Shown here piece after piece: positions 41,513 to 54,096 of a DNA stretch of 64,000 nucleotides (within the stretch, counting starts at the first letter, position 1; each line of letters starts with the position of its first letter). The notes beneath the pieces were generated by a model, which was given only the letters and a program-made list of their open reading frames with translations, ran no database searches and was not told the DNA's origin. The position numbers and the translations under genes are program-made. This DNA is from Eutreptiella sp. 'Long Island Sound 2002'. Taxonomy: Eukaryota > Euglenozoa > Euglenophyceae > Eutreptiales > Eutreptiaceae. The stretch is taken from assembly GCA_964036045.1 (NCBI GenBank), contig OZ038382.1, forward strand, positions 111,312,578 through 111,376,577, written 5' to 3'.

Positions 41513-42079
41513 CCCCCAAAACTCAAAAGCAACCAAATTCACTCCAGTTAAAGCATAGAAGAAACAAAAGGAACGGAGACCCTCTCCATCCTCTGCAAGG
41601 ATTACCATTGATCTCACTGCGGAGGAGGAGTATGCCTCCTTCCCATTGACACAATTGAGTGAGAGGGAACCATCTACATATGAGCTCAATGAGAAGGAGA
41701 GCATTGTATATGGTGTGAGATGTACCGTTTTCGTGTATGGGCAGCCCCGGCAACACCTGCCAAGGCCCCAATCAGTCAGGATTTGTCAGCTATCCCATCA
41801 CCATTTGCCCAGGCCATGTTTGAAGAGCAACCCAAAAAAAAAAGGTGAAAAAGGAAGTGCAGGTGAAAAAGGAAATGCAATGCTTCCGTTGTGATTACTC
41901 CCCCTAGCTTGTAAGACCTGCTAATTATTTATTTCCACGGCCTAACCGCGGATTAGCGGAAAAAAAAATTAAAAGTTATTCCATAGCACCGCGGATTAGC
42001 GGATATTTTGAGGCAATTTATCTGCTAAATTGTTTCTGCCTCGATCGCCTCCACTATGCCCTAATCGGCGCCGTGTCCC
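41513..42079. other. No gene; small CCGCGGATTAGCGGA repeat
   Basis: ACCGCGGATTAGCGGA occurs twice (~41945 and ~41990) separated by an A/T-rich spacer. Otherwise only short frames. Confidence 0.4.
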
Positions 42080-42698
42080 ATGGTTTCTATGTTTTCCTCC
42101 TACGAATACTACAAACGCGGCATACGGCAAAGCAAACATGACGACAGCAAAAAGCATTGGTGTGGAACCCAGAACTGTACCCTGCCATATATGCAGGATG
42201 CGTCATATGGTGCCAAAGGAGTGCTGGTAAAAAAAGCTGTTGGTGACAGGCAAAAAGTCTGTTGTTCCGCGGACACAAAACCTAGTGTTACCCTGCAAAA
42301 AGTCTGTTGTTGCCCAACAAAAAGTCTGTTGCTCACCACCAGCCCTACCCACACACACAGCATTTTTGCCCTTTCCAAAATCAGAAATTCATCATGCCCC
42401 GGAGTGCAAAAATTGTAGACATGATGCACAGCAAAATGTTGAAACGCCGGACTTTTGACGAGGGGATGTTAAAGAACGTGAAAAATCATTTACATTGATG
42501 CAAAGAACGCATTCATACCTGCCCGAAAAACTTCAAAAAGTCTTGCCCCAAGAACCCAAATCAGATTTGAAATCTGAGCGGAAAGCCGCAGCGCGCGGTG
42601 ACAAATCGTCGCAGAACTGGGCCATAACAAGGGAGGGCGGAAGGGGAGAAGCAGGCTCGAATCATTCTCGGTGGAACCATGAAGGATTTTGTAGCTAA
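42080..42698 (+). CDS. Short coding fragments, unknown
   Basis: 42080-42240 (EYYKRGIRQSKHDDSKKHWC, CTLPYMQDASYGAKGVLVKK) reads like a genuine exon beginning ATGGTTTCTATG. It then enters a tandem CAAAAAGTCTGTTGTT repeat (42249-42330). A second segment in another frame, ~42385-42495 (SKMLKRRTFDEGMLKNVKNH), may follow. A spliced or decayed gene; no family. Confidence 0.3.
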
Positions 42699-44404
42699 GC
42701 CTAGGGGTGCAGTTATAAAAAAAGAGTCCATGCTAACAATGCATGCAACACCATCTAAACAAGGTATAGCCTACCTACTAGCGTAATCAGGCAAATGCAT
42801 CAAAGCTGAGTCCTAGCTCAGAAGCATAGATTAGAAAGGCAGCCCTAGACAATTGTAACCTTCGTGAATAGAAGCAATTTTTTTCTATGCATGTATGTGG
42901 CTCTAGTTAGCCAGCAAGATTGTTTAAAGTGTAAAACCGACACTAAGGATGAAAAACTTTATCTAGATGAAGAAGATGAAGAAAATGAAGGCAACATTGA
43001 AGTATGCGACCCCTTTGCATATGTATAGGCATGGTTACTTCATACATTAAGCAATTGTAAGAAAAAAAGATAGGTTTGATGCATGTTACATGGCTAGGCT
43101 TGGTTGCCGGGACACTACGCGCCCCCCCAACCAAGCCTAGCATATCCCTTCATCGTTTGGTCTCAGACAGGCCTCTCTTCTGGGCTCAAAATGTGCAAAA
43201 ACGATAAAAATATTGAAAAAATAGCTGTTTCGCGGTTCAAAATTGTTCAAAACAACCCTACTTTGGCAAACATGAAGTTCAACGATCTGAATGCAATGTT
43301 TCGTAACTCCGTTTTGCACACTTTGATACAATGACCTACCTTACTTTGCTGTGGAAAAGACAACATGTTTCGACACAATGTTTCCGATTGAAGGCTACAA
43401 AAAGCAGCGAAACTGCATTTTTTCAGCAAAGCGCAACTCATTTGCCCTCGGCATTATGGTAGTAGTGACCGATTGCTCTTTACGCCCCCCCAACCGGCTC
43501 CATCTTTGCTATCTATATGTGTCTGCTGCCTTGCTAGCTGAAGAAGGAGTTTAGTAACAAACATACGAGCCTCGATGAAAACCCACATTTGTAGCACTGT
43601 AGTTGCCAAAGAAAACTTGTAATTTTCACCAATGCTTTGCCTTTTGCTACAAGCACGTTTAAAAATACCAAATTAACCTTTGCATTGTCTGCGGCTCCCA
43701 TGCAGAGATTTTCGATGGGCTAGGTCTCCATTCTCAACTCTGCCATATGGGTAAGCATTGAGTCTACTTTTTGAGCATGAAATCCAGAAACAACAAACAT
43801 TGTCCCAAAAACGGTCTTTGGCGACCTACTTTTCCAACTTTGGATATTTCTGCCTACAATATTTATTTTTCTGTGCCCAAGTCACGTATCACCGCTTTGC
43901 ATGCGATAGTAGGTTGTTTGAGACAGCTAGTGCACATACAAAAAGATAATGGAAACATAAACAAAGACATAATATCATTTTAACCAAGATTTCGAGCGTT
44001 TCCCTTTTTTTCTAACAAAAGGTTCCTAAGACACAGGTCTATCCTTGATTGTTCCCCTTGCTGCTCGATGGCTTCGATGTTGGATAGTTTTTACTCTAGT
44101 GGCTTTGTTATACTTGCACCCGAATGCCTGAATGAAGAATATTTGATTGCTCGGAGCGGAACTACGATTATTGGACGACTTCTAGCCTTTTGCACCTTTA
44201 CATTACAATGTACAATGGTACGAAAATTTTTAAGAATGTTGTAACACACTTCGATGTCGCAAAACAATGCTAAAGGTGACATCATTTGTACTTTGGCAAT
44301 GTGCGGAATCCAAAACCATGCAAAGGCTTGCTTTTGCGTTCCAAAGTGCTCAGTGCATCGCACAACCGCCATGCGAAATTACCATAACAAACCGATTGAA
44401 TGAA
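42699..44404. other. AT-rich region without recognised gene
   Basis: Only short frames. It contains a short inverted pair GGCTAGGCTTGGTTG / CAACCAAGCCTAG at ~43091-43140 around GGGACACTACGCGCCCCC, able to form a hairpin. It ends with AACAAG at 44406, the left border of the X/Y array. Confidence 0.5.
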
Positions 44405-45575
44405 TAACAAGCGGAGGGGGGCTCCACGAGATGGGGAAGGGCGGTGTGCGGGCTGTGATGCCTCTGAAGAGTATGTGTCGGACGTGGAAGTCAGATTGCA
44501 CGATATGCAAGTGCATGATCAAGTATTTACAACAAAGAACGATGAGCATTTTGAGGACATCTCAATGAAGCAATGATACATGATATGTTGTGGAGGATGT
44601 GGAAAAGTAGGATTAAGTGAATCCTTCGTGTTTCGTCCTTGGTCTGGCTTTTCCTTTGCTGGTGCGAAGCACCATCAAAAGAAAAGCCTTATTACGTTTC
44701 TAGCCATTTTCGGGTCGCCTTTCCATGTCGGAAATGGAGCCGGGCGGTGACAAACAAAGGCAAAAACACTCCTTTGCCTTATGTTTAAGCGAGCAGCGCA
44801 AGGACAGGGAGGGTGCATTGGGCAAGATTAGCGACACAGAGTGCAAATAGCATACAATTGACATATTCATAACTCGGGCCCATTGTATCGGATTTTGACA
44901 AAATTACAGGCAATTTTGGTCAATTCGGGAGTGTTGTTTTCATTTTTGAGCTCAAAAAGTCGTCTGCGTACGCTGAGAACGGTGAAATCGAAAAGCGGTG
45001 CCAAAACAAAATGACGGCGGTTTTCTAATTGGACAGCAAGATGCGGCTTCTAAAATAAGTTGCAAAATTGGTCTTAGATCGAAATTTCGTGCACTGTAGC
45101 CCGATTTCACTTTGGACAGTCAAAATGAAAGATCGCAAATGCCGGCGACTGCGAAATGCACGCGTGCACAATAAATAAATAATATAGCAAATAGATTTCT
45201 TGCGTTTTTGGGCCTGTGGCTTCTTGATAGTGTTGTTCGGCACCTCAGCTTTCCTAGTGCACCTTTAAATCGCATCCCTAGCTTATATGGAATTAGTGGA
45301 TGCTGGTAAAGAAGTTAAAACTTGGTAAAGGCCCTAACTTTGTAAAACAGCCATGATTCATCAAAACAAATATGACGGCGCCAATCAGCTCTCCGACGCG
45401 GTCATTTAGAGGGGCTGCATCGTACACTTTTGAGGTATGTTTCGTTTCGGCGCGCGGATTGTATATAATGGCATAAAGACTGCTTTTAGAGGGGGCCGGG
45501 GCCCCATTCCCCGGCCCCCCAGTTAAAAGCCCCCCATGGGGGGGGAGGTGAACAAGCGGAGGGGGGCTCCACGAG

Positions 45576-45722
45576 ATGGGGAAGGGCAGTGTGCGGGTTG
45601 TGATCGCCTCCGAAGGGTATGTGTCGGACGACGAATTCAGATTGCACGATATGCACGTGCATGATCACGTATGTATAACAAAGAAAGATGAGCATGTTGA
45701 GGAAATTTCAATGAAGCAATGA
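45576..45722 (+). CDS. 48-residue micro-ORF of X units
   Basis: Begins MGKGSVR and contains SDDEFRLHDMHVHDH and DEHVEEISMKQ; acidic and His-rich. It is intact in four of five units (X2 here, X3, X4, X5) and broken in X1 by a one-base deletion near 44459. Differences between copies are mostly conservative at the protein level (H/Q, N/K, D/E). Whether it is translated is unknown. It may be the start of a longer spliced protein. Confidence 0.4.
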   Translation: MGKGSVRVVIASEGYVSDDEFRLHDMHVHDHVCITKKDEHVEEISMKQ

Positions 45723-45725
45723 TAC

Positions 45726-45896
45726 ATGATATGTTGCGGAGGGTGTGGAAAAGTAAGGTTAAATGAATCCTTCGTCTTTCGTGCTTGGAGTGGCTTTTCC
45801 TTTGCTGGTGCGAAGCACCATCAAAAGAAAAGCCTTATTACGTTTCTAGCCATTTTCGGGTCACTTTTCTATGTCGGAAACGGAGCCGGGCGGTGA
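45726..45896 (+). CDS. 56-residue micro-ORF of X units with CCxxCG
   Basis: Begins three bases after the stop of the preceding ORF, in the same frame. MICCGGCGKVRLNESFVFRA then a W.GFSFAGAKHHQKKS block. A CC-x2-C cluster plus paired His could bind metal, but the set is incomplete. X5 (54273) keeps it open for 83 codons. The hairpin at 45792-45834 falls inside it, so conservation may come from the DNA/RNA fold rather than the protein. Confidence 0.4.
   Translation: MICCGGCGKVRLNESFVFRAWSGFSFAGAKHHQKKSLITFLAIFGSLFYVGNGAGR
45792..45834. other. Conserved 20-bp stem-loop of X units
   Basis: GGCTTTTCCTTTGCTGGTGC, loop GAA, then GCACCATCAAAAGAAAAGCC: two mismatches in 20. Equivalent hairpins lie at 44646, 50587, 51730 and 54339 in the other X units. 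Confidence 0.85.
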
Positions 45897-46695
45897 CAAA
45901 CAAACGCAAAAACACTCCTTTGCCTTATGTTTAAGCTAGCAGCGCAAGGACAGGGAGGGTGCATTGGGCAAGATTAGCGATGCAGGGTGCAAATAGCATA
46001 AAATTGACACATTCATAACTCGGGCCTATTGTATCGGATTTTGACGAAATCAAGGGCAATTTTGGTCAATTTGGGGGTGTTCTTTCCATTTTTGAGCTTA
46101 GAAAGGCGGCTGAGGGCGCTGAAAACCGTCAAATCGAAAAGCGGTGCTAAAACCAAACGACGGCGGTTTCTCGATTGGACAGTAAGACGAGGCTTTTAGA
46201 ATCATTTATAACTCTGGTCTTAGATGGAAATTTAGTGCATTGTAGCCCGATTTCACTTTGCACAGTCAAAATGAAAGATCGCAAATGCCGGCGACTGCAA
46301 AATGCACGCGTGCACAGCAAATAAATAATATGTCAAATAGATTTCTTGAGATTTGGGGCCTGTGGTTTATATATAGTGTTGTTCGGCACCTCAACTTTGC
46401 TGGTGCACCTTTAAATCGCATCCCTAGCTTATATGGAATCAGTGGATGCTAGTAAAGAAGTTAAAACCTTGTAAAGGTCCTAACTTTGCAGAACAGCCAT
46501 GATCAATCGAAACAAATATGACGGCGCGAATCAGCTCTTTGAGGCGGTCATTTAGAGGGGCTGCATCGTACACTTTTGGGATATGTTTCGTTTCGGCGCG
46601 CGGATTGTATATAATGGCATAAGGACTACTTTTAGAGGGGGGCGGGGCCCCATTCCCCAGCCCCCCAATTAAAAGCCCCCCATGGGGGGGGATTT

Positions 46696-47425
46696 GAACA
46701 AGCGGGGGGAAATTGCACGAGGTGGGGTCGCACGGGTGCTCAGATGAGAACGGGGAGGACAAGGAGCACAAAGGCAAAAAGACCATTCAAAGGCGGAGAA
46801 GGAGAAAACCATGAAAACACGGGAGCAACGGCGCCAGCGCCGGCCGCTAGGCTCCGTTTTTGTGGGCCAAGCCCCACAAAAACGAAGCCTAGCGGGTGCT
46901 GCTTCGTGCCTCTTGCACAATATGGTTGCACCATTGGCAAAAAAGGCTTGCTAGATGGGCAGCAAGTATACATGCCAAATATGGCGGAAAAAATGGCAGA
47001 AAACTGCCAAAAAACGCACAAAATTGACAGTAAATCATCAAAACGGCACCAGATTTGGCCAATGAGGTTGCTTTTCTGACGTTTTGGCCCGAGCCGGTCA
47101 TTTTAAGGGGCTACCACATGATGTAACTTCGCAAGCAAAAGCCAATACGGAATTCAGCCCCAAATTTTCGGAGACTGCCCGAAAAACTGCTTAAAACGGT
47201 CCTAATTCACCAAAACGACCATCGTCGGCCAAAAAGAAGAAAAGTCGCGTTCTTAGAATTCCATTGCGATCATTTTAAGGGGCTGCATTGCAGGGTTTTG
47301 AGAAGGGCTGTCTTCCAGGGGGGGGGGGTCGCGTAACGTAGTAGTTGGTCACTGCTTCTGGCGCGGGGTCAGGGGCCCCCAACACCCCGACCCCCACAGA
47401 AGCCAGCCCCCTGCGGGGGGGATTT
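46696..47425 (+). repeat. Y unit (representative, Y1), 730 bp
   Basis: Order: GAACAAGCGG head; a Lys/Glu-coding stretch; a 52-nt hairpin (46844-46895); two internal CATTTTAAGGGGCTxCA boxes (~47099 and ~47272); G10-11 run then GTAACGTAGTAGTTGGTCAC; GGGGTCAGGGGCCCCC; and the terminal GCCCCCTGCGGGGGGG hairpin. Y2-Y5 are near-identical tandem copies of exact length; Y7 is the most divergent. Confidence 0.9.
46844..46895. other. Conserved 23-bp stem-loop of Y units
   Basis: A stem beginning CCGCTAGGCTCCG and closing with AGCCTAGCGG, with a six-base CCAAGC loop. At most one or two mismatches in every copy: 47574, 48304, 49034, 49764, 52782 and 53515. In Y5 a T-to-C change in the 5' arm creates one C-A mismatch while the partner arm position reads as the ideal complement elsewhere. 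Confidence 0.88.
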
Positions 47426-50400
47426 GAACAAGCGGGGGGAAATTGCACGAGGTGGGGTTGCACGGGTGCTCAGATGAGAACGGGGAGGACAAGGAGCACA
47501 AAGGCAAAAAGACCATTCAAAGGCGGAGAAGGAGAAAACCATGAAAACACGGGAGCAACGGCGCCAGCGCCGGCCGCTAGGCTCCGTTTTTGTGGGCCAA
47601 GCCCCACAAAAACGTAGCCTAGCGGGTGCTGCTTCGTGCCTCTTGCACAATATGGTTGCACCATTGGCAGAAAAGGCTTGCCAGATGGGCAGCAAGTATA
47701 CATGCCAAATATGGCGAAAAAAATGGCAGAAAACTGCCACAAAACGCACAAAATTGACCGTAAATCATCGAAACGGCACCAGATTTGGCCAATGAGGTTG
47801 CTTTTCTAACGTTTTGGCCCGAGCCGGTCATTTTAAGGGGCTACAACATGATGTAACTTCGCAAGCATAAGCCAATACGGAATTCAGCCCCAAATTTCCG
47901 TAGACTGCCCGAAAAACCGCTTAAAACGGTCCTAATTCACCAAAACGAACATCGCCGGCCAAAATAAAGAGAAGTCGCGTTCGTAGAATTCCATTGCGAT
48001 CATTTTAAGGGGCTGCGTTGCAGGGTTTTGAGAAGGGCTGTCTTCCAGGGGGGGGGGGTGGCGTAACGTAGTAGTTGGTCACTGCTTCTGGCGCGGGGTC
48101 AGGGGCCCCCAACACCCCGACCCCCACAGAAGCCAGCCCCCTGCGGGGGGGATTTGAACAAGCGGGGGGAAATTGCACGAGGTGGGGTCGCACGGGTGCT
48201 CAGATGAGAACGGGGAGGACAAGGAGCACAAAGGCAAAAAGACCATTCAAAGGCGGAGAAGGAGAAAACCATGAAAACACGGGAGCAACGGCGCCAGCGC
48301 CGGCCGCTAGGCTCCGTTTTTGTGGGCCAAGCCGCACAAAAACGTAGCCTAGCGGGTGCTGCTTCGTGCCTCTTGCACAACATGGTTGCACCATTGGCAA
48401 AAAAGGCTTGCCAGATGGGCAGCAAGTATACATGCCAAATATGGCGAAAAAAATGGCAAAAAACTGCCAAAAAACGCGTAAAATTGACCGTAAATCATCA
48501 AAAAGGTACCTGACTTGGCCAATTAGGTTGCTTTTCCGACGTTTTGGCCCGAGCTGGTCATTTTAAGGGGCTACAACATGATGTAACTTCGCAAGCAAGA
48601 GCCAATACGGAATTCAGCCCCAAATTTTCGGAGACTGCCCGAAAAACTGCTTAAAACAGTCCTAATTCACCAAAACGACCATCATCGGCCAAAAGGAAGA
48701 AAAGTCGCGTTCTTAGAATTCCATTGCGATCATTTTAAGGGGCTGCATTGCGGGGTTTTGAGAAGGGCTGTCTTCCAGGGGGGGGGGGTGGCGTAACGTA
48801 GTAGTTGGTCACTGCTTCTGGCGCGGGGTCAGGGGCCCCCAACACCCCGACCCCCACAGAAGCCAGCCCCCTGCGGGGGGGATTTGAACAAGCGGGGGGA
48901 AATTGCACGAGGTGGGGTCGCACGGGTGCTCAGATGAGAACGGGGAGGACAAGGAGCACAAAGGCAAAAAGACCATTCAAAGGCGGAGAAGGAGAAAACC
49001 ATGAAAACACGGGAGCAACGGCGCCAGCGCCGGCCGCTAGGCTCCGTTTTTGTGGGCCAAGCCGCACAAAAACGTAGCCTAGCGGGTGCTGCTTCGTGCC
49101 TCTTGCACAACATGGTTGCACCATTGGCAAAAAAGGCTTGCCAGATGGGCAGCAAGTATACATGCCAAATATGGCGAAAAAAATGGCAGAAAACTGCCAA
49201 AAAACGCACAAAATTGACCGTAAATCAACAAAACCGCACCAGATGTGGCCAATGAGGTTGCTTTTCTGGCGTTTTGGCCCGAGCCGGTCATTTTAAGGGG
49301 CTACAACATGATGTAACTTCGCAAGCATAAGCCAATAAAGAATTCAGCCCCAAATTTTCGGAGACTGCCCGAAAAGCTGCTTAAAACGGTCCTAATTCAC
49401 CAAAACGACCATCATCGGCCGAAAAGAGGAAAAGTCGCGTTCTTAGAATTCCATTGCGATCATTTTAAGGGGCTGCATTGCAGGGTTTTGAGAGGGGCTG
49501 TCTTCCAGGGGGGGGGGGTGGCGTAACGTGGTAGTTGGTCACTGCTTCTGGCGCGGGGTCAGGGGCCCCCAACACCCCGACCCCCACAGAAGCCAGCCCC
49601 CTGCGGGGGGGATTTGAACAAGCGGGGGAAAGTTGCACGAGGTGGGGTCGCACGGGTTCTCAAATGAGAACGGGGAGGACAAGGAGCACAAAGGCAAAAA
49701 GACCATTCAAAGGCGGAGAAGGAGAAAACCATGAAAACACGGGAGCAACGGCGCCAGCGCCGGCCGCTAGGCTCCGCTTTTGTGGGCCAAGCCCCACAAA
49801 AACGGAGCCTAGCGGGTGCTGCCTTCTGCCTCTTGCATAATATGGTTGCCCCGTCCGCGGAAAAGGCTTGCCAGATGGGCAGCAAGTATACATGCCAAAT
49901 ATGGCGAAAAATATGGCAAAAAACTGCCAAAAAATGCTCAAAATTGACCGTAAATCATCCAAACGGCACCAGATTTGGCCAATGAGGTTGCTTTTCCGAC
50001 GTTTTGGCCCGAGCCGGTCATTTTAAGGGGCTACAACATGCTCCAACTTCGCAAGCAAGAGCCAATACGGAATTTAGCCCCAATTTCCGGAGACTGCCCC
50101 AAAAACTACTTAAAACCGTCCTAATTCACCAAAACGACCATCATCGGCCAAAAAGAAGAAAAGTCGCGTTCTTAGAATTCGACTGCGATCATTTTAAGGG
50201 GCTGCATTGCAGGGTTTTGAGAAGGGCTGTCTTCCAGGGGGGGGGGGTCGCGTAACGTAGTAGTTGGTCACTGCTTCTGGCGCGGGGTCAGGGGCCCCCA
50301 ACACCCCGACCCCCACAGAAGCCAGCCCCCTGCGGGGGGGAATTGAACAAGCGGAGGGGGGCTCCACGAGATGGGGAAGGGCAGTGTGCGGGCTGTGATC

Positions 50401-53363
50401 GCCTCCGAAGGGTATCTGTCGGACGACGAATTCAGATTGCACGATATGCATGTGCATGATCAGGTATTTATAACCAAGAACGATGAGCATGTTGAGGAAA
50501 TTTCAATGAAGCAATGATACATGATATGTTGCGGAGGGTGTGGAAAAGTAAGGTTAAATGAATCCTTCGTCTTTCGTGCTTGGTGTGGCTTTTCCTTTGC
50601 TGGTGCGAAGCACCATCAAAAGAAAAGCCTTATTCCGTTTTTAGCCATTTTCGGGTCACTTTTCTATGTCGGAAACGGAGCTTGGCGGTGACAAACAAAC
50701 GCAAAAAGACTCCTTTGCCTTATGTTTAATAGCAGCGCAAGGACAAGGAGGGTGCATTGGGCAAGATTGGTGATACAGGGTGCAAATAGCATAAAATTGA
50801 CATATTCATAACTCGGGCCTATTGTATCGGATTTTGACGAAATCAAGGGCAATTTTGGTCAATTTGGGGGTGTTCTTCCCATTTTCGAGCTTAGAAAGGC
50901 GGCTGAGGGCGCTGAAAATCGTCAAATCGAAAGGCGGTGCTAAAACAAAATGACGGCGGTTTCTCGATTCAACAGCAACACGAGGCTTTTAGAATTATTC
51001 AAAATCTGGTCTTAGATCGAAATTTAGTGCATTGTAGCCCGATTTCACTTTGGACAGTCAAAATGAAAGATCGCAAATGCCGGCGACTGCAAAATGCACG
51101 CGTGCACAGCAAATAAATAATATGTCAAATAGATTTCTTGAGATTTGGGGCCTGTGGTTTATATATAGTGTTGTTCGGCACCTCAACTTTGCTGGTGCAC
51201 TTTTAAATCGCATCCCTAGCTTATATGGAATTAGTGGATGCTGGTAAAGAAGTTAAAACCTTGTAAAGGTCCTAACTTTGCAAAACAGCCATGATGAATC
51301 GAAACAAATATGACAGCGCGAATCAGCTCTTTGAGGCGGTCATTTAGAGGGGCTGCATCGTACACTTTTGAGGTATGTTTCGTTTCGGCGCGCGGATCGT
51401 ATATAATGGCATAAGGACTGCTTTTAGAGGGGGGCGGGGCCCCATTCCCCGGCCCCCCAATTAAAAGCCCCCCATGGGGGGGGAGGTGAACAAGCGGAGG
51501 GGGGCTCCACGAGATGGGGAAGGGCAGTGTGCGGGCTGTGATCGCCTCCGAAAGGTATCTGTCGGACGACGAATTCAGATTGCACGATATGCACGTGCAT
51601 GATCACGTATTTATAACAAAGAAAGATGAGCATGTTGAGGAAATTTCAATGAAGCAATGATACATGATATGTTGCGGAGGGTGTGGAAAAGTAAGGTTAA
51701 ATGAATCCTTCGTCTTTCGTGCTTGGTGTGGCTTTTCCTTTGCTGGTGCGAAGCACCATCAAAAGAAAAGCCTTATTACGTTTTTAGCCATTTTCGGGTC
51801 ACTTTTCTATGTCGGAAACGGAGCTGGGCGGTGACAAAAAAACACAAAAAGACTCCTTTGCCTTATGTTTAAGCTAGCAGCGCAAGGACAAGGAGGGTGC
51901 ATTGGGCAAGATTAGCGATACAGGGTGCAAATAGCATAAAATTGACATATTCATAACTCGGGCCTATTGTATCGGATTTTGACGAAATCAAGGGCAATTT
52001 TGGTCAACTTGGGGGTGTTCTTTCCATTTTTGAGCTTAAAAAGGTGGCTGAGGGCGCTGAAAACCGTCAAATCGGAAAGCGGTGCTAAAACAAAACGACG
52101 GCGGTTTCTCGATTCAACAGCAACACGAGGCTTTTAGAATCCTTTATACATCTGGTCTTAGATCGAAATTTAGTGCATTGTAGCCCGATTTCACTTTGGA
52201 CAGTCAAAATGAAAGATCGCAAATGCCGGCGACTGCAAAATGCACGCGTGCACAGCAAATAAATAATATGTCAAATAGATTTCTTGAGATTTGGGGCCTG
52301 TGGTTTATATATAATGTTGTTCGGCACCTCAACTTTGCTGGTGCACCTTTAAATCGCATCCCTAGCTTATATGGAATTAGTGGATGCTGGTAAAGAAGTT
52401 AAAACCTTGTAAAGGTCCTAACTTTGCAAAACAGCCATGATTGATCGAAACGAATATGACAGCGCGAATCAGCTCCTTCAGGCGGTCATTTAGAGGGGCT
52501 GCATCGTACACTTTTGGGATATGTTTTGTTTCAGCGCGCGGATTGTATATAATGGCATAAGGACTGCTTTTAGAGGGGGGCGGGGCCCCATTCCCCGGCC
52601 GCCCAATTAAAAGCCCCCCATGGGGGGGGAGGTGAACAAGCGGGGGGAAATTGCACGAGGTGGGGTCGCACGGGTGCTCAGATGAGAACGGGGAGGACAA
52701 GGAGCACAGAGGCAAAAAGACCATTCAAAGGCGGAGAAGGAGAAAACCATGAAAACACGGGAGCAACGGCGCCAGCGCCGGCCGCTAGGCTCCGTTTTTG
52801 TGGGCCAAGCCCCACAAAAACGTAGCCTAGCGGGAGCTGCCTCCTGCCTTTTGCACAATATGGTCGCCCCATTGGCAGAAAAGGATTGCCAGATGGGCAG
52901 CAAGTATACATGCCAAATATGGCGAAAAAAATGGCAGAAAACTGCCAAAAAACGCACAAAATTGACCGTAAATCATCGAAACGGCATCATATTTGGCCAA
53001 TGAGGTTGTTTTTCTGATGTTTTGGCCCGAGCCGGTCATTTTAAGGGGCTACAACATGATGTAACTTCGCAAGCAAGAGCCAATACGGAATTCAGCCCCA
53101 AATTTTCGGAGACTGCCCGAAAAACTGCTTAAAACGGTCCCAATTCACCAAAACGACCATCATCGGCCAAAAAGAAGAAAAGTCGCGTTCTTAGAATTCC
53201 ATTGCGATCATTTTAAGGGGCTGCATTGCAAGGTTTTGAGAAGGGCTGTCTTCCAGGGGGGGGGGGTCGCGTAACGTAGTAGTTGGTCACTGCTTCTGGC
53301 GCGGGGTCAGGGGCCCCCAACACCCCGACCCCCAAAGAAGCCAGCCCCCTGCGGGGGGGATTT

Positions 53364-54096
53364 GAACAAGCTGGGGAAAGTTGCACGAGGCGGGGTCGCA
53401 CGGCAACGGTCTGCATGACAACGGAAGACAAAGAACACAAAGGCAAAAAGAACCATGCAGAAGCGGAGAAGAAGAAAAACTCGAAAAAAACGGGTTCAAC
53501 GGCGCAAGCGCCGGCCGCTAGGCTCCGTTTTTGTGGGCCAAGCCCCACAAAAACAGAGCCTAGCGGATTCTGCCTAATGCTTGTTGCCCACTATGGTTGC
53601 CCCATGGGTCAAAAAGCCTTGTCGGATGGGCAGCAAGTATACATGCCAAATATGGCAAAACTATGGCAAAAAACTGCCAAAAAATGCACAAAGTTGGCCG
53701 TAAATCATCCGAATGGCACCATTTTCGGCCAATGGGGTTGATTTTTGAAAAATTTTGCCCCAAGCCGGTTATTTTAAGGGGCTACAACATGGTGCAACTT
53801 CGCAAGCAGAAGCCAATACCAAATTCAGCCCCAAATTTTCGGAGACTGCCCGAAAAACTGCTTAAAACGATCCTAATTCACAAAAACCACCATCATCGGC
53901 CAAAAAGAAGAAAAGTCGCGTTCTTAGAACTCCATTGCGATCATTTTAAGGGGCTGCATTGCATGGTTTTGAGAAGGGCTGTCTTCCAGGGGGGGGGGGT
54001 GGCGTAACGTAGTAGTTGGTCACTGCTTCTGGCGCGGGGTCAGGGGCCCCCAACACCCCGACCCCCACAGAAGCCAGCCCCCTGCGGGGGGGATTT
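53364..54096 (+). repeat. Divergent Y unit (Y7) with an intact frame
   Basis: Contains ATG at 53415 opening a 108-codon frame: TTEDKEHKGKKNHAEAEKKK, then SKKTGSTAQAPAARLRFCGP across the hairpin, then DGQQVYMPNMAK. The other Y units carry the same two halves in different frames because they are one base shorter between KGKK and the next block. Y7 therefore either preserves the ancestral frame or gained a base. Confidence 0.6.

Larger units (their letters stand above)
45550..46695 (+). repeat. X unit (representative, X2), 1146 bp
   Basis: Order within the unit: GAACAAGCGG head; a 48-codon ORF (45576-45722); a 56-codon ORF (45726-45896) overlapping a 43-nt hairpin (45792-45834); an AT-rich middle with GCACGCGTGCACA.CAAATAAATAA; TGTATATAATGGCATAA; GGGGCCCCATTCCCC; and the terminal GCCCCCC-AT-GGGGGGG hairpin. 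The same order holds in X1, X3, X4 and X5. Confidence 0.9.
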
